A stretch of 18,734 nt of DNA. Source: Flammeovirgaceae bacterium UBA4659 (lineage in GTDB: Bacteria > Bacteroidota > Bacteroidia > Cytophagales > Cyclobacteriaceae). The notes under the pieces were generated by a model. That model was not told where the DNA came from. It ran no database searches and was given only the letters and a program-made list of their open reading frames with translations. The stretch is taken from assembly GCA_002405445.1 (NCBI GenBank), contig DHLV01000100.1, forward strand, positions 8,568 through 27,301, read 5' to 3'. Shown piece after piece: positions 1-7,422 of this stretch. Position 1 is the stretch's first letter. Every line of letters begins with the position of its first letter. The translations under genes were made by a program, and so were the position numbers.

Positions 1-573
1 AGTTGCATTCGAAAATCGTTGGGCAAGAAGTTTCAATACGTCTATCGCCAAAGCCGGATTGTATATTTGATGAAAAGCGCGTACCCATAACAGCTTAGGC
101 TGCAGCCTGCCTCTCTTACGAAATGGATAATGCCCGAGTTCAATAAAATTCGGGATAAAGATGACCTTAAATCCTGCTTTGCTGAAGTGATCCTGTAGGT
201 AAAGTGAAGGTGAAACATTGGTTTTCGAATTACCAAAAACAAATTTAGATACACGCGGCCACGACTTTAAGCGGGTAGGCAGATCACCGCCATGTAAAAC
301 AGGTACATATGGAATTTTATACCATCGCGCTAATGCACTTATCAATACCACATACCAAAATGCTGTCGAACTGTAGCAATCGATCAACACCAGTTGGCAC
401 CGATTTCTATCGCGGTAAAAGCCAAAGATCATATCGAATAACCTGGCCAGCTTACTCTCTTTACTCGAATAAGACGCGATATCCAGATGCTTGTGCAATT
501 TGGGAACAATTTCCTCGATGAAAGAGGGTGATTTTCCATGCACAGATAGCATATTGCCGAAATACAAAACCAT
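1..573 (-). CDS. Glycosyltransferase, GT4-like GT-B fold (3' end cut by window edge)
   Basis: The reading frame is open from an ATG at 573 to base 1, giving 191 residues with no stop, so the C-terminal half lies outside the window. The visible part begins MVLYFGNMLSVHGKSPSF, which fits the first beta strand and glycine-containing loop of a GT-B acceptor domain. Further on it has the run VPVLHGGDLP (about residues 90-99), a VFGNSKTNVSPSLYLQDHF stretch (about 112-130), where GT4 enzymes commonly have a 'V..S....' helix after a short strand, and then FIPNFIELGHYP (139-150), the usual linker position before the nucleotide-sugar-binding domain. Predicted role: cytoplasmic sugar transfer during repeat-unit assembly. 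It starts 26 bp after the stop of the Wzy-like gene. The catalytic E-x7-E motif would lie beyond the edge, so family assignment rests on the N-terminal half only. The acceptor and donor are unknown. Confidence 0.8.
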   Translation of the reverse strand, partial: MVLYFGNMLSVHGKSPSFIEEIVPKLHKHLDIASYSSKESKLARLFDMIFGFYRDRNRCQLVLIDCYSSTAFWYVVLISALARWYKIPYVPVLHGGDLPTRLKSWPRVSKFVFGNSKTNVSPSLYLQDHFSKAGFKVIFIPNFIELGHYPFRKRGRLQPKLLWVRAFHQIYNPALAIDVLKLLAQRFSNAT

Positions 574-599
574 TTAAACTTGTGTCATATTGACAAACC

Positions 600-1916
600 T
601 TATCCAGCTGTCATAAAAGGTGTACGTTGTTCGACATACCTTTTTACCTCAGCATTTTTTTTGCAAACCGGTTTTTGAGTAGGACGACTGGCAATCGCAA
701 TCATCAAAATCAGTGACTGAAGAGCGAGTTTAAGTCCATTGTGAAAGGTTGAAGCTAGAATCACCAAAAGCAACACCATGGCGATTTGCCGATAAAAGCC
801 TTCTCGCTTATTGACTTGAATAAGTGAACTAATGTAAAAAAGTAGCCAAAGCACACCACCTATAAACCCATGTTCTGCAAATGACCGAATAATCTCGTTA
901 TGTGCACCCGACATCATTCCTAAGTATTTTTTCTTTTTCACTTCAAAATAATAATTCGCTGTTCCGATGCCAGTGGCTGGATTTTCGAGAAACATGTCCC
1001 AGCCATAGATCACCAACAAGTCTCTGCTGGAACTGCCGTCTTGCGTATACCGGTCAATAATTTTTCCCTCGGTAACATCCGCAACAAAACCAACACCCCA
1101 AAACGCAAGAATACTCAACGGGATTACCAGAAAAACAAATCTTCTTTTCTTCTGGAAAAAAAAACCAACACCGATCATCAATCCCAACATGTAGAGACCA
1201 CCCCTGGAAAAAGTTAAAACCATAACGATCACAATAACCAAAGAGAGGAATAAATAGATCATTTTGGACAAACCCTTTGATGTAAACCACCCATACAATC
1301 CGGCAAAAGCACCAATGGCTAAATAAAAGCTGATCTGAACCGGCCCCATCCCCCCACTCGTCTCAAAATTGGAGGCGCTTGTCCATTGAATGTTACCGCG
1401 GAGATACACCACGCTAATGATGGAAGATAAAATCAATGCCGAAATAAAAATAACTTCCAGATAGTTTTCCGTCTCCGCCTGACTCACGTAAAATTTGCTT
1501 CCCAGATATAAAAAAGACAACATGGCCGCGGTTTGCGTAAGGATACCCGTGGTGTACCGTAACTCAATGCCCCGCACCGAACTCAGCATTTCTACCAGAA
1601 AAAAAAGGCCGAAATAAATCAAACCGGCATACCGGTACTTGGATTTTTGATCCTTGAATACCAGCGTGTAAAGAGCAACGCCAATTATGAAGTACTGAAG
1701 CGTGAGGTAAGGTGCTGGAAGCAAATATGTTCTAGCATACGGCTCGAGGAATGCAGCCAAAATAAGAAATGCTATAAAAGTCGATTGTTTATTATTGATA
1801 TAACTGATAAGGGCAAACAACAGAATACCCGCGTACCCCGCCAGAACCAAAGTATCAGGCACAACTTTTAATCCAATGGCAAAGCCAAGACTAATCGCTG
1901 CCAGATAGTATATCAT
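600..1916 (-). CDS. Wzy-like O-antigen polymerase / O-antigen ligase family membrane protein
   Basis: This is a very hydrophobic protein of 438-443 residues with roughly 12-14 membrane segments. Counting from the GTG at 1931, these lie at about 7-25, 28-46, 76-92, 103-118, 129-147, 158-176, 200-216, 222-240, 242-259, 265-285, 353-371, 382-397 and 400-415. A long loop at about 286-350 precedes the last segments, as in Wzy_C/RfaL-type proteins. Family-like signatures are FSRGGLYMLG (241-250), NPATGIGTANYYFE (317-330) and AHNEIIRSFAEHGFIGG (343-359). Known family members polymerise or ligate undecaprenyl-linked repeat units on the periplasmic side of the inner membrane; in a cluster this rich in glycosyltransferases a polymerase is the better guess. 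Start choice: ATG at 1916. A GTG at 1931 shares one base with the preceding TAG stop and would add MIRLK; both are possible. The gene contains A9 and A8 tracts (see findings). Confidence 0.85.
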   Translation of the reverse strand: MIYYLAAISLGFAIGLKVVPDTLVLAGYAGILLFALISYINNKQSTFIAFLILAAFLEPYARTYLLPAPYLTLQYFIIGVALYTLVFKDQKSKYRYAGLIYFGLFFLVEMLSSVRGIELRYTTGILTQTAAMLSFLYLGSKFYVSQAETENYLEVIFISALILSSIISVVYLRGNIQWTSASNFETSGGMGPVQISFYLAIGAFAGLYGWFTSKGLSKMIYLFLSLVIVIVMVLTFSRGGLYMLGLMIGVGFFFQKKRRFVFLVIPLSILAFWGVGFVADVTEGKIIDRYTQDGSSSRDLLVIYGWDMFLENPATGIGTANYYFEVKKKKYLGMMSGAHNEIIRSFAEHGFIGGVLWLLFYISSLIQVNKREGFYRQIAMVLLLVILASTFHNGLKLALQSLILMIAIASRPTQKPVCKKNAEVKRYVEQRTPFMTAG

Positions 1917-1930
1917 TTTTAAACGAATCA

Positions 1931-3088
1931 CTATCCTTTTCTATCCATAGCCCGATCAAACAGCTGACGACCCCATGATTCTAATGAATTTTCTCTCGCG
2001 TACGCCCGACCGTTTTTAATGGCCTCAGCCATTAAACCCGCGTCAACAATGAACGAGTAGAGATGCGCAACCAACTCATCCTGATTACCGAACACCCTTC
2101 CGCGTTGATTGCCCCCAACGATACTTCGAGCTAAATTAACATCCCGTAGCACGGGAACAACACCATGAAAAAAACCCTCAATCGGCACCTTACCATATCC
2201 CTCATGAATCGGAGCCTGAACTACAAAGTCAGCTTTTCGATAGTAGTCCCTCAGTTTTGACTGCTGTACGTGACCTAAAAAAACCACATTCTCACGCAGT
2301 CCATTCTCATGAACGAAGTTTCGGTATGTATCCAATCGCTCACCATCGCCTGCCACCCACAACATAAACGTTACACGCAAGAGCTTAAGTTTAGTCATCG
2401 CCTGCAGTATAAACATCTGATTCTTGTTATCGGTGAGCGATCCGACTGTGATTAAATTGATACATCGTTCAATCGGCTTTTGTTCAGCCAACAGCTTCAA
2501 CCGCCTTTCAACCTGCGCTGTTTCCTGATGCCAATCGTCAAGACTATATGAAGGACTAATGGTATCATGAATATTCGCCCTGTCGGTGGATAAACGGCCA
2601 TACACAAATACCGGTCCCTCAAAATACTTCGACAGATATTTTCGCTGAAGTTTATACGTAAAAGGCTCTGTCCTGTATCCACTCCAGGTACCAGTAAACG
2701 TGGAAAACCTGGGCTTCTTGAAAAACCAACTGACTACAAATCCGGGAATGCTTATGTTATTGGGAGCTCTCAGGTACAGCACATCAGCCTTCCGACAAAC
2801 CTGAATCAATTGATATATCCATACCGGAAGAATAACCGCAATTTTCAACTTGCTAAACAGGGTATTGCCACCCCCCAGTGGAATCGGCAAAAATTCAACA
2901 TTCCCATTCTCATAAACAGAAATAGGACTTTGGTTGTGATGTTCATTTATAACGGGGGCGCAAACGTAAACGCGATCAAAATACGTAGACAGATGATCCA
3001 TTTGCCTGACAAAAACATGAACGTGACTACCCACAGGAGAACGTCCATGGCGGATGTGGATGCAGTCAGAGATAATGCCTAAGGTCAT
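1931..3088 (-). CDS. Glycosyltransferase family 4 (group 1)
   Basis: A 385-residue GT-B enzyme, a typical length for GT4. The N-terminal domain starts TLGIISDCIHIRHG and reaches a glycine- and serine-containing loop at about 16-22 (RSPVGSH). The C-terminal donor-binding domain begins at ITVGSLTDNKNQ (213-224), followed by LWVAGDGE (243-250) and VVFLGHVQQSKL (268-279). The retaining-GT4 signature HEGYGKVPIEGF has the two glutamates at 296 and 304, eight residues apart. It would transfer a nucleotide-activated sugar to the lipid-linked growing repeat unit at the inner face of the cytoplasmic membrane. The start is the ATG at 3088, 57 bp after the previous glycosyltransferase stops; its TAG stop abuts the Wzy-like gene. 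The family assignment is secure, but the sugar specificity cannot be read from the sequence. Confidence 0.92.
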   Translation of the reverse strand: MTLGIISDCIHIRHGRSPVGSHVHVFVRQMDHLSTYFDRVYVCAPVINEHHNQSPISVYENGNVEFLPIPLGGGNTLFSKLKIAVILPVWIYQLIQVCRKADVLYLRAPNNISIPGFVVSWFFKKPRFSTFTGTWSGYRTEPFTYKLQRKYLSKYFEGPVFVYGRLSTDRANIHDTISPSYSLDDWHQETAQVERRLKLLAEQKPIERCINLITVGSLTDNKNQMFILQAMTKLKLLRVTFMLWVAGDGERLDTYRNFVHENGLRENVVFLGHVQQSKLRDYYRKADFVVQAPIHEGYGKVPIEGFFHGVVPVLRDVNLARSIVGGNQRGRVFGNQDELVAHLYSFIVDAGLMAEAIKNGRAYARENSLESWGRQLFDRAMDRKG

Positions 3089-3145
3089 TCAATACCGAGC
3101 GAGCATCTTAGTTCCTGAGTGAAACCCCAAGATGATCAATACGTT

Positions 3146-4261
3146 TCACGTATTCGTGTTCAAGATGGCTATGTACTTTTTTATCACTTTCTCCCAAATA
3201 AAATGAGTAGCATGTTCCTTCGCCTGCATCTTGTATCGGGAGTAGTCGGTTAGAATTTCCTGTATCGCAAGTATCAGCTCAGTCGGCTTGCCGGGGTCAA
3301 TGAGTCGGCCGGAGTAACCGGAACGAATAGCATCCCGTAACCCGCTGTTTTCCGATCCGATGGCCGGCAACCCCAAATAATTTGCTTCCAGCACAGCGAT
3401 TCCAAATCCTTCGAAATCACCGGACGGGTCGTGGTTACTGAGCATCAAAAAGATGTCAGCCACTTCCAAATGGGCTTTCAGTAAACGATCATCCAATGCC
3501 CCATGAAATGTTACGCGACTCTCAACACCAAGTTCTCTTGCCAAGATCATCAATTGAGGCTTTTCTTTGTCAAGACCGACAACATGATAGTGAACATCAG
3601 GAAAAGTCTCCTGTAGCGCGGGTAGCGCCTGAATAACATTAATTTGTCCTTTGCGATAGGTGACGCTTCCAACCGTTATCAAACTAGGGTTACCCTTCTT
3701 TTGTACCGCCTTGTTTACCTCATCACCCGCAAACTTTTCAGGATCAAACCCATTGTTAATCACCATGAGCCTGTCTCTTTTTACCCTTTTAATCTTCTCA
3801 GCTGTAAACGAAGATACTGGAACAACGACCTGAAACCCCTGCATGGCGCAGGAAACTAAAAGTTTGACAAAATATGATCGCGGATTAATATCAATCCCAT
3901 GGGCCACCAATACGAACCTGACGTCCTTCCCTCCTCGCAACAAAGCATACATTCCGCAAATGACCAGCATGGCTAAGCCAGACGCGATCACAGTTCCCCC
4001 GGCACTCTTCTTGATGTGTTGATGAATCATTTTCAGGATTAAACCGGTTCTTTTAAGAATCGAATCAGCAGGAATCCGGTGTATTGAAAATGGAAGATTT
4101 TCATCATGCTTTGAATCTTGCTCCGAATCCCGCGTTCTGGTGACCACACCGACTCTATAGCTAGCCTTGTGCAGCCCCATAGCCAGGCAATAGGCATGAT
4201 TACCTATACCTCCCGGTCCCGGGGGAAATTCAGTAGAAGCAATCAACACATGGTTACGCAT
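3146..4261 (-). CDS. Glycosyltransferase family 4 (group 1)
   Basis: A 371-residue GT-B enzyme. From the ATG at 4261 it begins MRNHVLIASTEFPPGPGGIG, a textbook GT4 opening: a beta strand, then the glycine-rich loop that contacts the acceptor and donor. Other signatures are VLVAHG (about 117-122), VINNGFDPEKF (about 168-178), the domain-2 entry ITVGSVTYRKGQ (about 195-206) and the E-x7-E motif EGFGIAVLEA, with glutamates near 284 and 292. A TTG at 4282 would add seven residues (MLNGTQG), but the ATG start matches the family better. It likely adds one sugar of the repeat unit in the cytoplasm. Its first codons overlap the end of a possible 53-codon ORF. Sugar and linkage cannot be inferred. Confidence 0.92.
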   Translation of the reverse strand: MRNHVLIASTEFPPGPGGIGNHAYCLAMGLHKASYRVGVVTRTRDSEQDSKHDENLPFSIHRIPADSILKRTGLILKMIHQHIKKSAGGTVIASGLAMLVICGMYALLRGGKDVRFVLVAHGIDINPRSYFVKLLVSCAMQGFQVVVPVSSFTAEKIKRVKRDRLMVINNGFDPEKFAGDEVNKAVQKKGNPSLITVGSVTYRKGQINVIQALPALQETFPDVHYHVVGLDKEKPQLMILARELGVESRVTFHGALDDRLLKAHLEVADIFLMLSNHDPSGDFEGFGIAVLEANYLGLPAIGSENSGLRDAIRSGYSGRLIDPGKPTELILAIQEILTDYSRYKMQAKEHATHFIWEKVIKKYIAILNTNT

Positions 4262-4415
4262 GCCCTGAGTGCCATTCAGCAAGCCGTAGCCATTGAGCGA
4301 CCAAAAACGCGATGCGAGGTCTGACCACCGCGAACATCTTCAATTGACTTTTCCTCCGGTTCAACGACTCAAGAGCTGCAGAAGGTGTTTCGTCCGGGTA
4401 TCTCACTTCCCACAT
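4254..4415 (-). CDS. Possible small ORF of 53 codons, unrecognised
   Basis: The 179-bp space between the FkbM methyltransferase stop and the next glycosyltransferase start contains an ATG-to-TAA frame of 53 codons (MWEVRYPDETPSAALESLNR, then a basic stretch). It ends inside the first codons of that glycosyltransferase, an 8-bp overlap of the kind seen in translationally coupled genes. I recognise no domain. The peptide is charged in its first half and more hydrophobic near the end (PRIAFLVAQWLRLAEW). No clear ribosome binding site precedes it. It may be a chance frame, a leader peptide, or the eroded remnant of a gene. Apart from this frame I see nothing in the gap; a weak GC hairpin near 4308-4340 is not a convincing terminator. 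Confidence 0.2.
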   Translation of the reverse strand: MWEVRYPDETPSAALESLNRRKSQLKMFAVVRPRIAFLVAQWLRLAEWHSGHA

Positions 4416-4440
4416 TGGCAGGCACGAAGTCCGAAAAATT

Positions 4441-5268
4441 TCATGCCGTGGGGAGCATCGCTCCCTCCGCTACTCCAACCAGATATTTTGGATACTCCCA
4501 ATCTTTCGGCTGAATCAGAATATGCGTACGCCCTCTGTGGGCCAGCACCGCACCACTGGTAATTTCGGCACCCGTAACTAAAAAGTGAGCCTTATATCCA
4601 TTCTTGCCGGCCCATTGCAAAACATTATCCATATTTTTCTCCATCGAGCACTCCTCCGTTTTATGCATCTCAATGATAAACCGGGTTTTGTGATGAGCCG
4701 CCAAACGATTCGCCCCATCTAATACCCTAGACTCAGCTCCCTCAACATCAATTTTAACAAGATCAGGTATAAGATTGTAATAGTCGGTCAAATAATCCAC
4801 GGTAACGGTGTTTACGTAATAAAAGCTGTTCACCAGCCTTGCCGTTTCAGCATGGCTGGCAAACATACTCCCGGCTGCCCCCACACCGACCGTATAAAAT
4901 TTAACCTGCTCACCATTGGCCGCCCCGACAAAAGCTGAAAAGAAACTACAATTCGCGGCCAGATTATTCAGTATCAGATTCCGACTGGCATACACCAAAG
5001 CCTCCGGATTCGGATCGACCAAAACAATCCGGTTCATCGAACCGATGACATTGGCCATTAAAGAAGTGCGACCGATGTTTGCCCCTATATCAAACAAACA
5101 AGTAGAGTTTTTTGCCAAATAATAAAACCACGCATCATCATAATCCTCCTTTTTAATTGTTCCGTCTATCACGCGTAATGACTTTCCCAGAAGGTTTCGA
5201 TTAACAATTCTTGCCGAACCTGACCAATATTTTGATTTGAGGCCGGAGATTACTTTCCTTAGTTTCAT
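4441..5268 (-). CDS. FkbM-family SAM-dependent methyltransferase
   Basis: A 275-residue class I methyltransferase. SAM-binding motif I is FDIGANIGRTSL (59-70). The acidic residue at the end of strand 2 sits in LVDPNPEAL (83-91), followed by a helix of the ASRNL type. The FkbM-domain hallmark KIDVEGAESRVLDGA is at 172-186, and FIIEMH (197-202) closes the core. FkbM-family enzymes are O-methyltransferases; in polysaccharide loci they usually methylate sugar hydroxyls, either on the growing lipid-linked glycan or at its end. The 40-residue basic N-terminus carries no signal peptide, so the protein should be cytoplasmic. It starts at the ATG at 5268, 17 bp after the GT2 stop, with an AAGG just upstream. 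Its substrate cannot be told from sequence. Confidence 0.9.
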   Translation of the reverse strand: MKLRKVISGLKSKYWSGSARIVNRNLLGKSLRVIDGTIKKEDYDDAWFYYLAKNSTCLFDIGANIGRTSLMANVIGSMNRIVLVDPNPEALVYASRNLILNNLAANCSFFSAFVGAANGEQVKFYTVGVGAAGSMFASHAETARLVNSFYYVNTVTVDYLTDYYNLIPDLVKIDVEGAESRVLDGANRLAAHHKTRFIIEMHKTEECSMEKNMDNVLQWAGKNGYKAHFLVTGAEITSGAVLAHRGRTHILIQPKDWEYPKYLVGVAEGAMLPTA

Positions 5269-5285
5269 ATCCTTAATTTAAACGT

Positions 5286-6644
5286 TTATTTAAGTTGATC
5301 AATCTTAGGCCCGGCATGTATCATCTCAGACGCCATGCTCCACGATCTAAACACCTGATACAGCAGGAGCGGTGAAATAAAAACTGCCAAGAAACTGGCC
5401 AGCAATAACACCACAGGCTTGCGTTTGTACTTTAGATGGAATATCGAAGCCGGAACACCGATGAATAGACTTGAGATCGCTGCCCGTGCACCGAAGTAGC
5501 GCCTGGCCAGATACAGGACACTGGGTATCGGACGCGGACCAAACCAATTGGTGGGTCTGAACCCATCCCAACTCCCCATTTGCCGCAAGCCCCCCGATTC
5601 TACTTTTAAATGAACCCTTTTGGCATATGGATTTGAAATACCAACACAACCCGATAAGTATGCACGAAGGCCAAATTCCCCATCGCCCATCCGTTGCTTT
5701 TCAAATTGACGATCGAACAATCCAACTCTTCTAAAAACCTCTTTCCGGATCATCACATTCCCGGTGTCAAATTGATCGGCCCAACGAAGAAAAGAATAGC
5801 TGGCGGGTACTCTGGCACCTACTACGGAAAGTGAAACACCGGCAGAAAAATCAGCTTTAAAAAAATCAAGACACTTAAGATGCTCGGATATCCAATTCGA
5901 TTCCACGCGCGAATCGTCATCAAAAAGCAATATAAACTCACCTTTCGCCATCTGAATGGCAGAATTCCTTGCCTTCCATAACGCCTTTTCTTTCTGGCAG
6001 ACAACATTTAAATCGAGCTTCCAGCCATCGTAAAAGCTTTTTTGGAAAGGCTCTGTCTGGTCTACCACGATGACCTCCACATTCTTGTAATCCTGCTTTT
6101 CCAAATCTTTTAGCACATCCTTCAGATAGGTGTACCGGCTCAAGGTCGGGATTACCACACTGACAATTGGATTGCTTTTGACCAAATCAGCGGCATAGCG
6201 GACATAGTGATTCCAGTCATTTACGGACTCATAAAGGTTAACGCGTTTCACGTTCCACACCTTAACCGCAGCCGCAATCTCCTGAAACGGATTTTTGAAA
6301 GTAATCAATCTCACCACCAAGACATATACCAACCAAAAGGAATTATAGTACTTCTTGATAAATCGATACTCATCTTGTACATCTGGCTTTTGGTTAAACA
6401 TCAACTGTTTATCTGGATCAAATACCACTACCCCTTTTTGACATGCCTGGTAGGCGGCATCGCGTAGGGACGCTTCTTTTGTTTTATACTGATCATCAAA
6501 CTTAATCAATGCCTTGTCGGCCTCGTCAAGCTTGCGATAATCCACCCAATACGGAATTTTGCCCTGTGGCCAAAGATTAAAATACCAAATCGGCTGAACA
6601 TATTGTAAAAACGAAAAAATGAACTTGGTCTCAGGCGGGGCCAT
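5286..6644 (-). CDS. Glycosyltransferase family 2 with N-terminal extension and C-terminal membrane segment
   Basis: The protein has 452 residues. The GT2 catalytic domain (GT-A fold) starts at about 160 with VSVVIPTLSR, continues with EVIVVDQTEP (190-199), has the metal- and nucleotide-binding acidic cluster LLFDDDSR (239-246), and a GDGEFGLRA motif (320-328) in the position of the usual ED acceptor-side acid. About 155 residues precede the domain, which is much more than usual; this part is rich in aromatics (FLQYVQPIWYFNLWPQGKIP) and includes a short hydrophobic run at 102-116. A hydrophobic stretch at about 409-430 (VVLLLASFLAVFISPLLLY) probably forms a membrane anchor or hairpin. Expected role: sugar transfer at the inner face of the membrane. 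The start ATG at 6644 lies 43 bp after the upstream methyltransferase stop. The function of the extension is unknown to me. Confidence 0.9.
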   Translation of the reverse strand: MAPPETKFIFSFLQYVQPIWYFNLWPQGKIPYWVDYRKLDEADKALIKFDDQYKTKEASLRDAAYQACQKGVVVFDPDKQLMFNQKPDVQDEYRFIKKYYNSFWLVYVLVVRLITFKNPFQEIAAAVKVWNVKRVNLYESVNDWNHYVRYAADLVKSNPIVSVVIPTLSRYTYLKDVLKDLEKQDYKNVEVIVVDQTEPFQKSFYDGWKLDLNVVCQKEKALWKARNSAIQMAKGEFILLFDDDSRVESNWISEHLKCLDFFKADFSAGVSLSVVGARVPASYSFLRWADQFDTGNVMIRKEVFRRVGLFDRQFEKQRMGDGEFGLRAYLSGCVGISNPYAKRVHLKVESGGLRQMGSWDGFRPTNWFGPRPIPSVLYLARRYFGARAAISSLFIGVPASIFHLKYKRKPVVLLLASFLAVFISPLLLYQVFRSWSMASEMIHAGPKIDQLK

Positions 6645-6687
6645 CTCAAAAACAAAATTGACTGTGAAAGCGGATGGGATTAGGGAT

Positions 6688-7422
6688 TTACTTTACGGAC
6701 TTAAAAATGAGCTCCCGAATGTTCAAATTGTTATGAAGTCGGTACTTCTTCGAAAGTGACGGCTCGACTCGCTGTTCCATGTCCAGCACTTCGACTTGAA
6801 AGCCCGCTCGTTCCAAACGCTGCACCACATCCAACCCATAGATTCTAACATGATCAAATTGCCCAAAATGAATGACACGATCCCGGGGATCTGTGATGGA
6901 CCGGTTTTCGTAAGTCGGGTGTGCTTCTGACGGCCACAGCGGTACCTGAATCAAAGCTATACCCGGCTTTTTTAAAACCCTGAAAATCTCCCGCATTGCC
7001 AAGTTATCATCGTCTACATGTTCCAAGACATGCGAGCAGATGATCACGTCAAAAAAATCATCTTCACAATCAATGCTTTGAAGATCGAAATGATAATGGC
7101 TTACTCTATTCTTATCATAGTTGCTTGTTAAATACTCCAGCTCTGTTCGGCTTGACAGCGGTCCCGAAATACAGCCTTCCGGAGCAAAGTGAAGAATTTT
7201 CAACTTATGCCTGGCCGCCTTAATTATTCCGTCCAATACGATCCACAAAGCTCTGTGTCTCTCCAACGAACCACAACTCGGACACTTTGAATTCGATCTT
7301 CGTTCGTACAAGCCCGCATCCAAAAACATCTTCGCCTCGAATCCACAAATAGGACATTGATACAGATCCCCATGATACTTTACCTGGTGGTACGCTCTCT
7401 TAATTTTTTGCCTGATGCTCAT
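6688..7422 (-). CDS. SAM-dependent methyltransferase with N-terminal zinc-ribbon
   Basis: A 244-residue protein. Near the N-terminus are two CxxC pairs, CPIC (23-26) and CPSC (47-50), followed by GSLERHRALW, which I read as a zinc ribbon fused to a methyltransferase. The catalytic domain begins at LKILHFAPEG (74-83), a divergent SAM motif I in place of the usual GxGxG, and continues with FDVIICSHVLEHV (124-136) and a LKKPGIALIQVPLW strand, all typical of Methyltransf_11/23-type enzymes. It probably methylates a sugar or sugar nucleotide in the cytoplasm. Its start ATG lies inside the preceding glycosyltransferase gene, a 23-bp overlap in another frame, which suggests translational coupling. 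The substrate is unknown, and the zinc ribbon may serve folding or acceptor recognition. Confidence 0.87.
   Translation of the reverse strand: MSIRQKIKRAYHQVKYHGDLYQCPICGFEAKMFLDAGLYERRSNSKCPSCGSLERHRALWIVLDGIIKAARHKLKILHFAPEGCISGPLSSRTELEYLTSNYDKNRVSHYHFDLQSIDCEDDFFDVIICSHVLEHVDDDNLAMREIFRVLKKPGIALIQVPLWPSEAHPTYENRSITDPRDRVIHFGQFDHVRIYGLDVVQRLERAGFQVEVLDMEQRVEPSLSKKYRLHNNLNIRELIFKSVK

Noticed and set aside
3146..4282. TTG start at 4282 for the glycosyltransferase
   Set aside because: An ATG at 4261 gives a cleaner GT4 N-terminus directly before the first beta strand.
4308..4340. Possible GC hairpin followed by a T run as a terminator
   Set aside because: The stem is short, with a wobble pair and a bulge, and the T run is not directly behind it; the downstream genes are clearly in the same direction and closely spaced.
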